In this document: positions 38,151-47,154 of the stretch, in pieces
Numbering within the stretch: position 1 is the stretch's first letter
How the letters are laid out: each line of letters begins with the position of its first letter
NCBI RefSeq assembly: GCF_030384665.1
Contig: NC_083677.1
Coordinates: 989,501 to 1,053,500, forward strand
Reading direction: 5' to 3'
Origin: Lodderomyces elongisporus
Lineage: Eukaryota; Ascomycota; Pichiomycetes; Serinales; Debaryomycetaceae
Length of the DNA: 64,000 nucleotides
The notes under the pieces: model-generated
Told to the model about the DNA's origin: nothing
Seen by the model: the letters and a program-made list of their open reading frames with translations, nothing else
The model's database searches: none
Made by a program: the position numbers and the translations under genes

Positions 38151-40811
38151 ATGCTGTCGTTGGATGATCATCCACATGACTACAAGGCGCTAACAAAGAC
38201 GTATATGGAAATATTCAGTTCATCAAAGTTTACAAATCTCCTCAATACAACACAGACAGGCTATGCACATTCATCGCATGGAATCGAATTCCGCATCTTT
38301 TTCAAAACTTTATTTGCGTCGGTTTTTCTCTGTACAATCGAAATAACATTATTCTGCCTTTTAAGACCGATATTCACTGAATTATACCAACCACGATGTT
38401 TCTGCGTCCCAATTACTGAGCGAATAGAAAGATTGCCGCGTGGACTACTCCAGTGGATCATGCCAACATTGAGAACCAATATCAACACTTATATGTCATT
38501 GGGATTGGATGCATATTTCTTCATCCGGTTCCTATCCGTACTATTATTGTTCTTCATTCTCATTGGTACACTCAACATGCTCATATTGATCCCTATAAAT
38601 TTCACTGGAAACTCGGCCACTTTTTCTGCTCAAGGATTGGATAAATTGAGTATTTCCAATATTGCAGATGCTAATGTGCCACGACTAAATGCCCATTTCA
38701 TCATGGGGTTATTAATTGTTGTAATATTCCATTGGTTAATAATTTATGAGTTCCAAAGTTTTGTCCTCATCAAACAATCTTACCTTCTTTCAGAATATCA
38801 CAAGAGGCTAACAATGTCAAGAACATTGTTAATTACCAACGTGCCCTCACACTTGCAGTATGAACAAGTTTTAAAAGACATTTTTCAAACAATACCTGGC
38901 GGTGTTAAAAAATTATGGTTTGTATACGAATTTGAAGAGATAGATTTCCATGTTCAAAGGGCCAAGAATGCATTGCAATTGTTGGAAGAGTCTCAAATCT
39001 TGCAAATGAAAAAATATTACTCCCTGACTACGAGAAGAACAATGATGTCTAGATGGATGTCTTGGAGATTAACCTGGACTTTGCCTTGGGAAAATCTCTG
39101 TAAAATTTCTTGGAGCAAATTTAGCTTTAAGAAATATCCCGAGAAAAAAAATTTAGAGGTAAAGTTCTACCCTCCAATAGAATACAGATTTACCAAAATC
39201 CCCAAAATCAATTGCAGTTGCCATATAAAATTGCCTGGTTGGTTAAGAATCTTTGCATTACAAAGACGTGTTTCTCTAATAGAATGGGCATTGTCGGTGT
39301 TACAGGAAAGTCAGCTGTTTATTGATGGAGAAATACAAAAGATGACAAATGACCAACTTGGCAAGCACAACAATGTGTTTATTGAGTTCCAAGATTACAA
39401 AGGTGCATGTATGGCTAACCAGTGTCTCCTTTCTCAAAGCCAAGGATGTTTTGATAAAACTTTTATGGAAGTTCATCCACAAGATATTATCTGGAGAAAT
39501 GTGTCAAGAACTGATGGTATCATGTGCAAGTTTGAAAATTACCTAGTCACCATCTTGTTCATCATTATTACTATACTCTATGTGGTACCTGTGTCGTTGG
39601 TCCATTCAATCTCTGAATTAGCAGTCATCACACACATGATACCTTTTCTCGACTGGATCTATCAATTCCCAGAAGAAGCAAAACAAACCATTTCTGGTTT
39701 TCTTCCTTCTATTTTCTTGACTGTTTTGACCGAAATCGTACTAAAAATGTTTAGGTTTCTTATATGCTTTAAGGGAAAAGTCACCGGAGCTGAAGTAGAG
39801 GTTGGTTTGCAAAAATGGTTCTTTGTTTTCCTTTTTGTTCAACAGTTCCTTGTTGTTACCATATCATCAAGCATCACGGTGGTTCTCCGTCAGATCATTG
39901 ATCAACCTACTTCCATACCAGTATTGCTCGCAACAAATTTGCCCAAGTCGGCAACTTTTTTTTTTCGATACATATGTCTTAGAGCATTTGCTCTTTGTGG
40001 AAATAATTTCCTCCGTTTCACGCAATTAGTCTTGCGAAACACATACTACAAAATCATTGATATAACACCAAGGCAAAAATTCCATAGGCTAACGAAATTG
40101 TCACTGATAAAGTGGGGTACAACTTTTGCCGTATACTCCATTTATGCATGTATCGGTATTGCATTTTCCATAATTTCCCCCTTGATATCATTATTTATCA
40201 TATTTTTCCTCAGCTTATCCATCTTATACTATAAGTATGCTTTAAATTATGTCTATAGCCACATCAATATTTCGGAAACAATGGGCAGATTATATCCAAA
40301 TGCATTATTGCACATGTACACAGGAATTTATTGTTCTGAATGTTGCTTAATAGGCATACTTTTCCTTTCAAAAGATTCTTCTGGTAAATGTGTTATGCAA
40401 ACGCAAGGATGGATCATGACCGGTGTTTTGTTTGTCACCATCTTCATCAACGCGATAATTTATAACATATACTCGCCTTACTTTGCCAATCTCCCCATCT
40501 TATCAGATAGAGTTTGTATGAAGGAAAAAGAGACTAAACATGAGTCATCAGAAGAGGCTACTCCCATTGACAGTGGTGTTAGTCTTACTGGCTATAATAC
40601 TTTGTACCTTCATCCAGCTTTCAAGTACCATAAACCCATTGTTTGGTTACCAAAAGATCCGCATGAAATGTGCAAGTTACAACTTGAGGAAATTGAGATC
40701 AGATCGAACACAATGTTTAAAGGAGATACAAAAGGAGCAACTTTGCATGTTAGCCCTCAGTTTGGCAATATTCAAGTAACAGTATCAGGAGCACCTCCAG
40801 ATATGTTATAA
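38151..40811 (+). CDS. Csc1/OSCA/TMEM63-family membrane protein
   Basis: An 886 aa polytopic membrane protein of the former DUF221 family, with the family's three-part layout. It has N-terminal membrane segments (around residues 48-75, 115-145 and 175-205), a long cytosolic loop beginning SRTLLITNVPSHLQYEQVLKDIFQ (an RRM-like fold), and a C-terminal bundle from about residue 460 of some eight segments, including the family-typical PTSIPVLLATNLPKSATFF. The S. cerevisiae members are Csc1, Phm7, Rsn1 and Spo75; I cannot say which is orthologous. The family forms osmo- or mechanosensitive cation channels in plants and animals; fungal roles concern membrane trafficking and calcium. The ATG at 38151 was chosen because the frame upstream has only a TTG start and an artefactual TA-repeat translation. 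Its stop interlocks with the Rad4-like gene. Confidence 0.88.
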   Translation: MLSLDDHPHDYKALTKTYMEIFSSSKFTNLLNTTQTGYAHSSHGIEFRIFFKTLFASVFLCTIEITLFCLLRPIFTELYQPRCFCVPITERIERLPRGLLQWIMPTLRTNINTYMSLGLDAYFFIRFLSVLLLFFILIGTLNMLILIPINFTGNSATFSAQGLDKLSISNIADANVPRLNAHFIMGLLIVVIFHWLIIYEFQSFVLIKQSYLLSEYHKRLTMSRTLLITNVPSHLQYEQVLKDIFQTIPGGVKKLWFVYEFEEIDFHVQRAKNALQLLEESQILQMKKYYSLTTRRTMMSRWMSWRLTWTLPWENLCKISWSKFSFKKYPEKKNLEVKFYPPIEYRFTKIPKINCSCHIKLPGWLRIFALQRRVSLIEWALSVLQESQLFIDGEIQKMTNDQLGKHNNVFIEFQDYKGACMANQCLLSQSQGCFDKTFMEVHPQDIIWRNVSRTDGIMCKFENYLVTILFIIITILYVVPVSLVHSISELAVITHMIPFLDWIYQFPEEAKQTISGFLPSIFLTVLTEIVLKMFRFLICFKGKVTGAEVEVGLQKWFFVFLFVQQFLVVTISSSITVVLRQIIDQPTSIPVLLATNLPKSATFFFRYICLRAFALCGNNFLRFTQLVLRNTYYKIIDITPRQKFHRLTKLSLIKWGTTFAVYSIYACIGIAFSIISPLISLFIIFFLSLSILYYKYALNYVYSHINISETMGRLYPNALLHMYTGIYCSECCLIGILFLSKDSSGKCVMQTQGWIMTGVLFVTIFINAIIYNIYSPYFANLPILSDRVCMKEKETKHESSEEATPIDSGVSLTGYNTLYLHPAFKYHKPIVWLPKDPHEMCKLQLEEIEIRSNTMFKGDTKGATLHVSPQFGNIQVTVSGAPPDML

Positions 40812-42956
40812 GTAGCCATGTTTCTTGTTCAAATGTTCTCTAACACTCAACCGTCTAAGAAAAAGTTTCCAAGCTTTGAAACAAGCCATATTTTTAACAT
40901 GCTGCTGGTCTTTGTGTGCCTTAATTTTTGCACTGAGCCAATGCTTTTTAATAGCTATTGCGTCCTTATCCAACACAAGCAAGCCATTTTTCACGGGATA
41001 AGCTTGTCCTGATTTGAATGCAAAACCAACAACGACAGGTACATATTGGAATTTGGTCGAGCTTTGACCTTTCTGGGAAATATGCTTTTCAATATCAGAT
41101 AGTTTGAGCCATGTACAACCTTCTGGAATCATATTAGGTCGATAAATTTCAATGTTTCCATATTTGTTAGTAGGCAATTTCCCATCTGGTGATATCTTTT
41201 GTTTAATATAGGGACACGTTTGATTGAAAGAATATAGATTGGTAAAATTGAGTTGTTGGTTTTCCATCATATTTTGATGATATATGCGTCTGTTGTAAAG
41301 TGTTTTGGGAGTTGCAAGAACGCTTTTTGTTGGCAAAGAAACTTCGTCCAGTTTTACAGATCTTCCTAAAAATTCCCACTGCCTAATTGACTTGCCAATA
41401 ATTACATCATTTCTGAAATATACAGCTTTCTTTTTTCCATCTAAACGTACGGTGCTAACTTTCTTGCTTCCAGGTACAATAACTTCGTTGTATCTTAAAG
41501 TTGATTCTGTAGTAAAATTCGGGCTTTTCTTCATTGCTGAAAAAGTTTCTGGGACCTTGAAATTGGTCAATGCAAGTCTTCTGAGTTCGTCAAGCTCTAA
41601 ATTATCTAGTTTACTGTAAAATGTGTTGCCGTTTAATATTCTGATTGTCGATTGCATTAACAAAGCCAATTTACCGCTTTCGGTCCGTAGATCCAATTTG
41701 CTAAACCATCTATACGAGATGTTGGCCATATATCGAGACGAAACGTCCATAATTTGATTCTTATTAGAAAAAGCAAGCACATAATGCATAGACATTTGAG
41801 ATAGTTCACTTTGAATGGGATAATATATATTTGTATAGTTGTTTTGCAGATTGTCAGTTCCTTTAAATCTCTGTAATCTGATCAATTGCCGTTCTTCTTG
41901 CATAAAGCATTGCGTCTCCATGACCAACACCTCGGAATTGTTAAGCGGGTTGATCATCTCAGTCCAGAAATACGGGTACAATAAGTCATTATCTTTATTA
42001 ACTTTGATAATATCCTGTTTCACTTTGGGTTGCCATTTGATAAAAGGTTTCGATGTATCGAGCAACGGTAACGAATATATGAGTCGAGCTTCAAACCCCA
42101 ATGACCTTAACAATGCAGTAAACAACTGGGCACCAGTATCCCGATTGTGCTGAAACTTCCTAATTATTCGACACATGTCGGTAACATCACTAATGGGTTT
42201 TGCATTGTTTGGAAAAAACTTTGCATAATCAACAGAATCTGAGCTTTTTGGAAGGTATCCCAATACTCTTAGTCCATTTGAATCATGTTTGAAATTTTTT
42301 CTAAACCATTTTATGAGATATTTGAGCAAGTAAATTAGTAATTGATCACCATTTTGAAAAGAATTCTGAGAGTGTTTTTTCTCAGACTGCTTCTTAAATT
42401 TTTTGTAATGTTTCAAAAACAGTTCTGGTAACAATTTCTTTAGACATTTGAGAACTTTTGGATGGGAGAGTATTTTGTTCCGATGTCTTGCATTGAGCAT
42501 ATAAGAAATAACGCTTAAATTTTGAAGAGATATTCGTTGGCGTTTCTCGCGAACTAGCTGCTTAATTTTCTCCTTTCTTTTCTTTTCTTCTTCGTCGTTA
42601 ATGGGGTTCAACGTGATGTTGAATTCATTCTGTGTGGTTGTATATGGGTGTTGATCTCCCTCTATAGAACCCTGAAGATCAGTGACTTGATTAGTGACTT
42701 GATTAGTGACTTGATTAGTGACTTGATTAGTAACCTGATTAGTAATTTGATTAGTGACTTGATCAAATTGCTGAATTGCTTCTGGTGGTTGAAGATACAC
42801 TTCTTCGAAATCAGAATCCGAGAGTGAATCGAGATCCGAGTCCGCCACTGTTGATGATTCTTCATCCAATCTTTGTTTCTTTATCTTTGGTACGTTTTCA
42901 ATTAAAAAAGATTCATTTTCAGACTCATCGTCATCGTCTAGAAAGAGTCCCGTCAT
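40806..42956 (-). CDS. Rad4/Rad34-family (XPC) DNA damage recognition protein
   Basis: A 716 aa protein. It opens with an acidic N-terminus (LFLDDDDESENESF), then seven 4-residue TNQV-type repeats coded by a 12 bp array, then a transglutaminase-like region (AQLFTALLRSLGFEARLIYSLPL; MDVSSRYMANISYRW), and three beta-hairpin domains: BHD1 (YSKLDNLELDELRRLALTNFKVP), BHD2 (FRNDVIIGKSIRQWEFLGRSVK) and BHD3 (YGNIEIYRPNMIPEGCTWL to VVVGFAFKSGQAYPVKNGLLV). XPC/Rad4 binds helix distortions and recruits TFIIH in nucleotide excision repair; the paralogue Rad34 acts on rDNA in S. cerevisiae. Which paralogue this is cannot be settled by eye. Starts at ATG 42956. It overlaps the Csc1-like gene by six bases at the 3' end. 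A TCACGTGA site lies 151 bp upstream. Confidence 0.87.
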   Translation of the reverse strand: MTGLFLDDDDESENESFLIENVPKIKKQRLDEESSTVADSDLDSLSDSDFEEVYLQPPEAIQQFDQVTNQITNQVTNQVTNQVTNQVTNQVTDLQGSIEGDQHPYTTTQNEFNITLNPINDEEEKKRKEKIKQLVREKRQRISLQNLSVISYMLNARHRNKILSHPKVLKCLKKLLPELFLKHYKKFKKQSEKKHSQNSFQNGDQLLIYLLKYLIKWFRKNFKHDSNGLRVLGYLPKSSDSVDYAKFFPNNAKPISDVTDMCRIIRKFQHNRDTGAQLFTALLRSLGFEARLIYSLPLLDTSKPFIKWQPKVKQDIIKVNKDNDLLYPYFWTEMINPLNNSEVLVMETQCFMQEERQLIRLQRFKGTDNLQNNYTNIYYPIQSELSQMSMHYVLAFSNKNQIMDVSSRYMANISYRWFSKLDLRTESGKLALLMQSTIRILNGNTFYSKLDNLELDELRRLALTNFKVPETFSAMKKSPNFTTESTLRYNEVIVPGSKKVSTVRLDGKKKAVYFRNDVIIGKSIRQWEFLGRSVKLDEVSLPTKSVLATPKTLYNRRIYHQNMMENQQLNFTNLYSFNQTCPYIKQKISPDGKLPTNKYGNIEIYRPNMIPEGCTWLKLSDIEKHISQKGQSSTKFQYVPVVVGFAFKSGQAYPVKNGLLVLDKDAIAIKKHWLSAKIKAHKDQQHVKNMACFKAWKLFLRRLSVREHLNKKHGYL
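42682..42765 (-). repeat. 12 bp coding array, seven copies, in the Rad4/Rad34-family gene
   Basis: Unit GTGACTTGATTA on the plus strand, read on the minus strand as Thr-Asn-Gln-Val/Ile. Four perfect copies are followed by three diverged ones, so the array grew at one end. It lies in the disordered N-terminus. Confidence 0.92.
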
Positions 42957-43470
42957 GTCATTGCCATCAAGTTTACCGAGGTATAGTAATCCGTTCTCTT
43001 TGTACTAATTACTGAAATAATATTGTTCTCAGGCATTTACAAATAATAGATTTACCATTTTCCATATCTTGATGTAAGTGAGATGTGGGTATGATCTCTA
43101 AATTGCTCACGTGATATGCATTTCAAGATAAACTTTACTAAGCAATATAATCATTGTTCTGAAATGTGCGAGAGAGAGGGAAAACAAGAGAAGGCAAGAG
43201 AAGGCAAGAGAAAGTGTGAAAGTGTGAAAGTGTGAAAGTATGTGTCAGAGTCTGGGTTTGGGTCTTTGTGTATCTAAGTATGTTTGTATATAAATGTTTG
43301 AGCAATAACTTATATGAGAACTATTGAATCTTGATCAAGAAGCCTTTGTTGAGATATATTAAACTCCTCGTCTCCTTTCCTCCTTTACCCCTCCCCCTTC
43401 CCTCTCCCCCGCTTCCTACCGTCTCTATATAATTTGAGCATGCACACCCGTATTGGTGATACACCTCCAG
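42957..43470. other. Intergenic region, Rad4/Rad34-family promoter
   Basis: This 514 bp gap lies between two minus-strand genes. It holds the TCACGTGA site (43107-43114), tandem AAGGCAAGAG (43191-43210) and AAAGTGTG (43211-43238) repeats, and a strong C/T tract (43374-43425) likely in the RNH203 3' region. No gene is apparent. Confidence 0.55.
43107..43114. promoter_or_regulatory. TCACGTGA E-box, Cbf1/Tye7-type site
   Basis: A perfect eight-base palindrome 151 bp upstream of the Rad4/Rad34-family ATG. The extended TCACGTGA form is the preferred site of Cbf1-type bHLH factors in yeasts. The position suits a promoter element; the bound factor is inferred. Confidence 0.5.
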
Positions 43471-43899
43471 TTATGAGTGCAAAACATTGCTTATTTTCAG
43501 GTACTCTGTAATCAATCTCCATTGATCGTTGGGCTCAACTTCTTCGTCGTGTCCAAACAATACTAGCTTGTCAAATGTGGCAACTGGTGTATAACTCTTT
43601 ACACTTTTTATAGTTTCAGTTCCATCTTCTAAATTCTCTTCCCTTATTAGCAGTTCAGAGCTATTCATCACAAACCCTTGTAAATTTTGCTCCAGCAAAT
43701 TCAAATCTTTTCCTATAAGACGACATCCTCTGAAAAAAGCGGTCGATATAGTCGAGCCGTCGCGTAATGTTTCTGTTGTGTGTGAAGGTGTGAAATATTC
43801 AGCTGTATTTGCAGCCCCATTATGCTGAATATGCATTGGCAAAAGCGATGCCGTCACTTTCGGTACCACTTTATCTGCATCAACTTTGATTGAACTCAT
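43471..43899 (-). CDS. RNH203: RNase H2 non-catalytic subunit, Rnh203-like
   Basis: A 142 aa protein with the RNase H2 subunit C pattern: an N-terminal strand reaching LLPMHIQHNGAANTAEYF, then the signature STISTAFFRGCRLIGKDLNLLEQNLQGFVM, then a beta-rich end (TPVATFDKLVLFGHDEEV). In the heterotrimer Rnh201-Rnh202-Rnh203 it supports removal of single ribonucleotides from DNA and RNA-DNA hybrids. S. cerevisiae Rnh203 is slightly shorter (110 aa). It starts at ATG 43899. The promoter contains ACGCGT and CGCGAAA about 210-230 bp upstream, consistent with G1/S expression. The family is small and diverged, but the FFRGCRLIG block is clear. Confidence 0.83.
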   Translation of the reverse strand: MSSIKVDADKVVPKVTASLLPMHIQHNGAANTAEYFTPSHTTETLRDGSTISTAFFRGCRLIGKDLNLLEQNLQGFVMNSSELLIREENLEDGTETIKSVKSYTPVATFDKLVLFGHDEEVEPNDQWRLITEYLKISNVLHS

Positions 43900-44106
43900 A
43901 TTGATTGATGGTAGATCTGTAATAAAACAAAAATGGAAAAATGAATAAAAATGGACAAATGGGAAAAAAAAAGTAGGTTAAAGGTTTGAACAATGAGAGT
44001 GAATGATCAAATGAGTGGTCTAATGATCAAGTGTATTGATAGTGGAGTGCAAATGGTACTTTTGGCTCCATCCTATTAATAAAGATTACACATGAGTTCA
44101 TTCGAG

Positions 44107-44128
44107 ACGCGTGCTCTCGCGCGCGAAA
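44107..44128. promoter_or_regulatory. MCB (ACGCGT, 44107-44112) plus SCB-like CGCGAAA (44122-44128)
   Basis: An exact MluI cell-cycle box and a match to the Swi4 consensus CRCGAAA lie within 22 bp, 208 bp upstream of the RNH203 ATG, in the most GC-rich spot of the region. MBF/SBF elements of this type drive G1/S expression of DNA-synthesis genes, which suits RNase H2. Confidence 0.6.
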
Positions 44129-44188
44129 TATTGTGGAAATGAAGAAAAAAAAAATATGAAGAAAAAGAAAAACGAAAAGGAAGTTGAT

Positions 44189-44190
<2 letters not shown>

Positions 44191-44225
<35 letters not shown>
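44191..44225. repeat. (AT)17 microsatellite
   Basis: Seventeen AT units between the MCB/SCB pair and the permease promoter. Confidence 0.95.
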
Positions 44226-44228
<3 letters not shown>

Positions 44229-44903
44229 GTCTATTCAAGGCTAGAGCAGTTCAAATATTTTAATTTTTCTAGAGAGAGATACCTGTTATTAACATAAATG
44301 TGAAGAAAATTATCAACAATTTTATTATTTCTAATCTTTGTATAGTTGGACATATTGTGTAAACACAATCAGTTTGACGATAAACATACACTTCATCGCA
44401 GTTTACGAAAATTCCGCACAAATGAGATACAAGCGGAATTCTTTAAGATTCGGAAATAAAAAATAAAAAATAAAAAAAATAAAAAAAAATAAAAAAAATT
44501 TAAAGTTTTAAAAAAATCAAATAAATTTTTTTTGTTCCTTTTTTTGGCAAATTTATATGCAGTGCCATTGCTTATTCACAAATACTCAAGCGTTGAGGTC
44601 TTTGAGCCACAATGGTAATCTCTTAATCCACCAGCTCCACCTCCACCACCAGCACCTCCTCCAATCTCTTATCTCCAAAAACAAAAAAAAAAAACAAGTC
44701 TACCATCAACATAAACTATATTGCAAACTTTTGAATCTTTTTTTTTTTTGGTTATTTCCAAATTTTCATTTTAATTTATTTTTTTCCTGAATTTTCCCTT
44801 TCTTTTATTACCACTCCACTCAAATCTTTTCTTTTCTATTTTTTTTGTTCTTTTAGTTACTACCTTTGACTTTACTGTTCACATTTACTCTGTCTGCACA
44901 ATA

Positions 44904-46805
44904 ATGACTAAACAAAACTCAAATAAAGGAGGTACCAGCTCCAAGTCAAATCCCACCCAGTCCCAACGTCGTCCTCTGCAGCACTTGACCTTATCGCCAA
45001 ATATAATACAGGACCCTTCAGCAGAGACATCGGGTTTGATTGCAAATGAACTAGCAGCTGAGAGTGACATACTTACACCATTTGACAACCCAAACAAATC
45101 TACCACTTATGGCTCAATTGATGCAGAGAGTGCCAATAACATCGCCTACACCAACATTAAAAGTACAGGCACCACTGGTACCACAGGTACCACAGGCACT
45201 ATAGGCGCCACGTCAGAAATCCCCAACGATGAAAATGACGATCCTTACAACGGGTATGCCCTCCCCAAGGCACAACTATACACTGTGGTGCTGAGTTTGT
45301 TTATGGCCTCATTTCTTGCCGCACTCGACGCCACCGTTGTAACGACTTTACTATCCCTTATTGCTTCAGAATTGCACGCTGTACAAAACATTTCATGGAT
45401 TGCCACTGCTTACTTGTTATCATCTGCCGCGTTCCAGCCAATCTTTGGGAAAATTTCAGATATATTTGGTAGAAAAGTATTGATTTGCGGATGCAGCATA
45501 CTATTCTCATTAGGGTGTTTAATTTGCGTGACCAATTCCTTGTTCTGGTTGGTTATCGGAAGATTTGTTACTGGAATTGGCGGTTCCGGTATGACTTCGA
45601 TTGGAACAATGACAATGTCTGACCTAGTGCCTTTGAGAGATAGGGGATTATTTCAAGGCTTGGCAAATATCTTTTTCGGATTAGGCTCTGCATCTGGAGG
45701 TGTGATTGGAGGTGTGATTGCAGACACTTTGGGTTGGAAGTATGTATTTGCTTTGCAAGTGCCCTTGGGTCTATTTGTGGCATTTGCAATCTATCTGTAC
45801 TTGAACTTGCCTGCTGGCTCACCAGGATTGGGTTACCACGATGAAGATGTGTGGCTGAAATTGAAACGAGTCGACTTCTTGGGCAGTTTTGTCCTTATCA
45901 GCGCATTGCTCATGTTTCTCACTGCTGCTTCAATGGGTGGTAGAGAGTTTGCGTACAGTTCAAGGACATTTTTAGGGCTTTCCATTGGGAGTGCAATCTT
46001 GTTTTTGGCATTTATCTACGTGGAGGCATATATCAGCGAAGAACCCATTATCCCCATTCACCTTTTGGGCAACAGAACCGTACTTTCTTCGTCATTAACA
46101 AACTGGTTCTTTACAATGGCAGTATTTACTACCCTCTTTTACGTCCCCATTTACTTCACTTCTGTAATGAACCTCACGGCGAGTGAGAACGGATTGAGGT
46201 TGGTCCCTAATTTCTTTGGTGTTTCTTTGGGATCTGTGGGTGCGGGCTATTATATGAAACATTATGGAAAGTATTACAATCTCGCTGTCGTATCTGGGAT
46301 CCTTGTCATCTTGGGCATAACTCGAATCACCATGATATCGCCAAAGATACCACTATGGCAACAAATGGTGTTGCTACTTCCTTCGGGATTGGGTTACGCT
46401 TCGATCCTCACAATAACACTACTCGCTTTGATCTCAGCAACACCCATGAAGTTTCAAGCGTGTACCACCTCGATTCAATATACATTCAGGTCCACAGGCT
46501 CAACATTAGGAGTTTCCGTTGCATCAGCAATTTTCTCAAACGTATTGTTACAACAATTGACTAAAAAAATCAACGCCATAGTAACCAATGACCCAGAGAA
46601 GGCAAGGAAAATTATTGCCAAGGCTTTGGATAGTACTGATTATGTTAATGAAGCCCCCAAATACGTTAGAGCAGCCATTCGAGACTCGTATGAGGCTGGT
46701 TGTAAAGGTGCTTTTTACTTTGCATTGTTGACTGTTGTGTTGGGATTTGTATCTTCTTTATTTATGAGGGAAAACAAGTTGCACACTAGTCTTAATAGAG
46801 ATTAA
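44904..46805 (+). CDS. VBA1: MFS permease of the DHA2/VBA type, 14 membrane segments
   Basis: A 633 aa protein with a cytosolic N-tail of about 125 residues holding a TGTTGTTGT repeat, then 14 predicted membrane segments. Segment 1 has FLAALDATVVTTLLSLIASEL (the LD-x-TVV motif C-like feature of DHA2 carriers), loop 2-3 has GKISDIFGRK (MFS motif A), and segment 5 has GLGSASGGVIGGVIADTLGWKYVFALQVPLG (motif C of antiporters). The yeast relatives are vacuolar basic amino acid transporters Vba1-Vba3 and, more distantly, multidrug pumps. The VBA assignment rests on the tail-plus-14TM pattern and sequence feel, so substrate specificity is unproven. It starts at ATG 44904 and ends convergent with the DMT transporter. 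Confidence 0.82.
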   Translation: MTKQNSNKGGTSSKSNPTQSQRRPLQHLTLSPNIIQDPSAETSGLIANELAAESDILTPFDNPNKSTTYGSIDAESANNIAYTNIKSTGTTGTTGTTGTIGATSEIPNDENDDPYNGYALPKAQLYTVVLSLFMASFLAALDATVVTTLLSLIASELHAVQNISWIATAYLLSSAAFQPIFGKISDIFGRKVLICGCSILFSLGCLICVTNSLFWLVIGRFVTGIGGSGMTSIGTMTMSDLVPLRDRGLFQGLANIFFGLGSASGGVIGGVIADTLGWKYVFALQVPLGLFVAFAIYLYLNLPAGSPGLGYHDEDVWLKLKRVDFLGSFVLISALLMFLTAASMGGREFAYSSRTFLGLSIGSAILFLAFIYVEAYISEEPIIPIHLLGNRTVLSSSLTNWFFTMAVFTTLFYVPIYFTSVMNLTASENGLRLVPNFFGVSLGSVGAGYYMKHYGKYYNLAVVSGILVILGITRITMISPKIPLWQQMVLLLPSGLGYASILTITLLALISATPMKFQACTTSIQYTFRSTGSTLGVSVASAIFSNVLLQQLTKKINAIVTNDPEKARKIIAKALDSTDYVNEAPKYVRAAIRDSYEAGCKGAFYFALLTVVLGFVSSLFMRENKLHTSLNRD

Positions 46806-47154
46806 AATTACCCGTTTAAATGAGGTTGTTGTTGTTGTTGTTGTTTTTCTTTTCTTATTTATTTACATACTAATTTTACTTTCAAGTAATTATAATAATA
46901 ACAAGAAGAAGAAGAAGAAGAAGAAGAAGAAGAAGAATAACTAATGAGGCATTGGAATCTACCAAGGAGGCATAGTGGAATAGATCTGAAAGTGTCAGAG
47001 TTGTTGCTCATTTATATAAAGCTATAGATTATTGGGTGAATATTTATAAACACTCTTTCTAGATTTTCTTTTTTTGGTTGTTAATGTTTTTAATTTTTTT
47101 TTTGCCTTTTCATGTTCTCTTAATATTTTATTATCTTCATTTTAAAAAGCCGAT
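46806..47154. other. Convergent gap with GTT and GAA repeats
   Basis: This 349 bp gap includes (GTT)n at 46826-46844 and (GAA)n at 46903-46936, between the permease and the DMT-family transporter. No gene is apparent. Confidence 0.6.

Larger units (their letters stand above)
43900..44903. other. Divergent intergenic region RNH203/VBA-type permease, 1.0 kb
   Basis: This region contains the MCB/SCB pair (44107-44128), an (AT)17 run (44191-44225), an inverted repeat of AATTCCGC (44410-44440), an (AAATAAA)n tract (44455-44505) and a C/A-rich section (44630-44665) followed by T runs before the permease gene. Two near copies of AATGATCAA(A/G)TG lie 20 bp apart (44001 and 44021). No gene is supported. 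Confidence 0.6.

Noticed and set aside
42682..42765. Spaced repeats that might look like a CRISPR array
   Set aside because: The units are 12 bp and contiguous with no spacers, and lie inside a yeast coding region.
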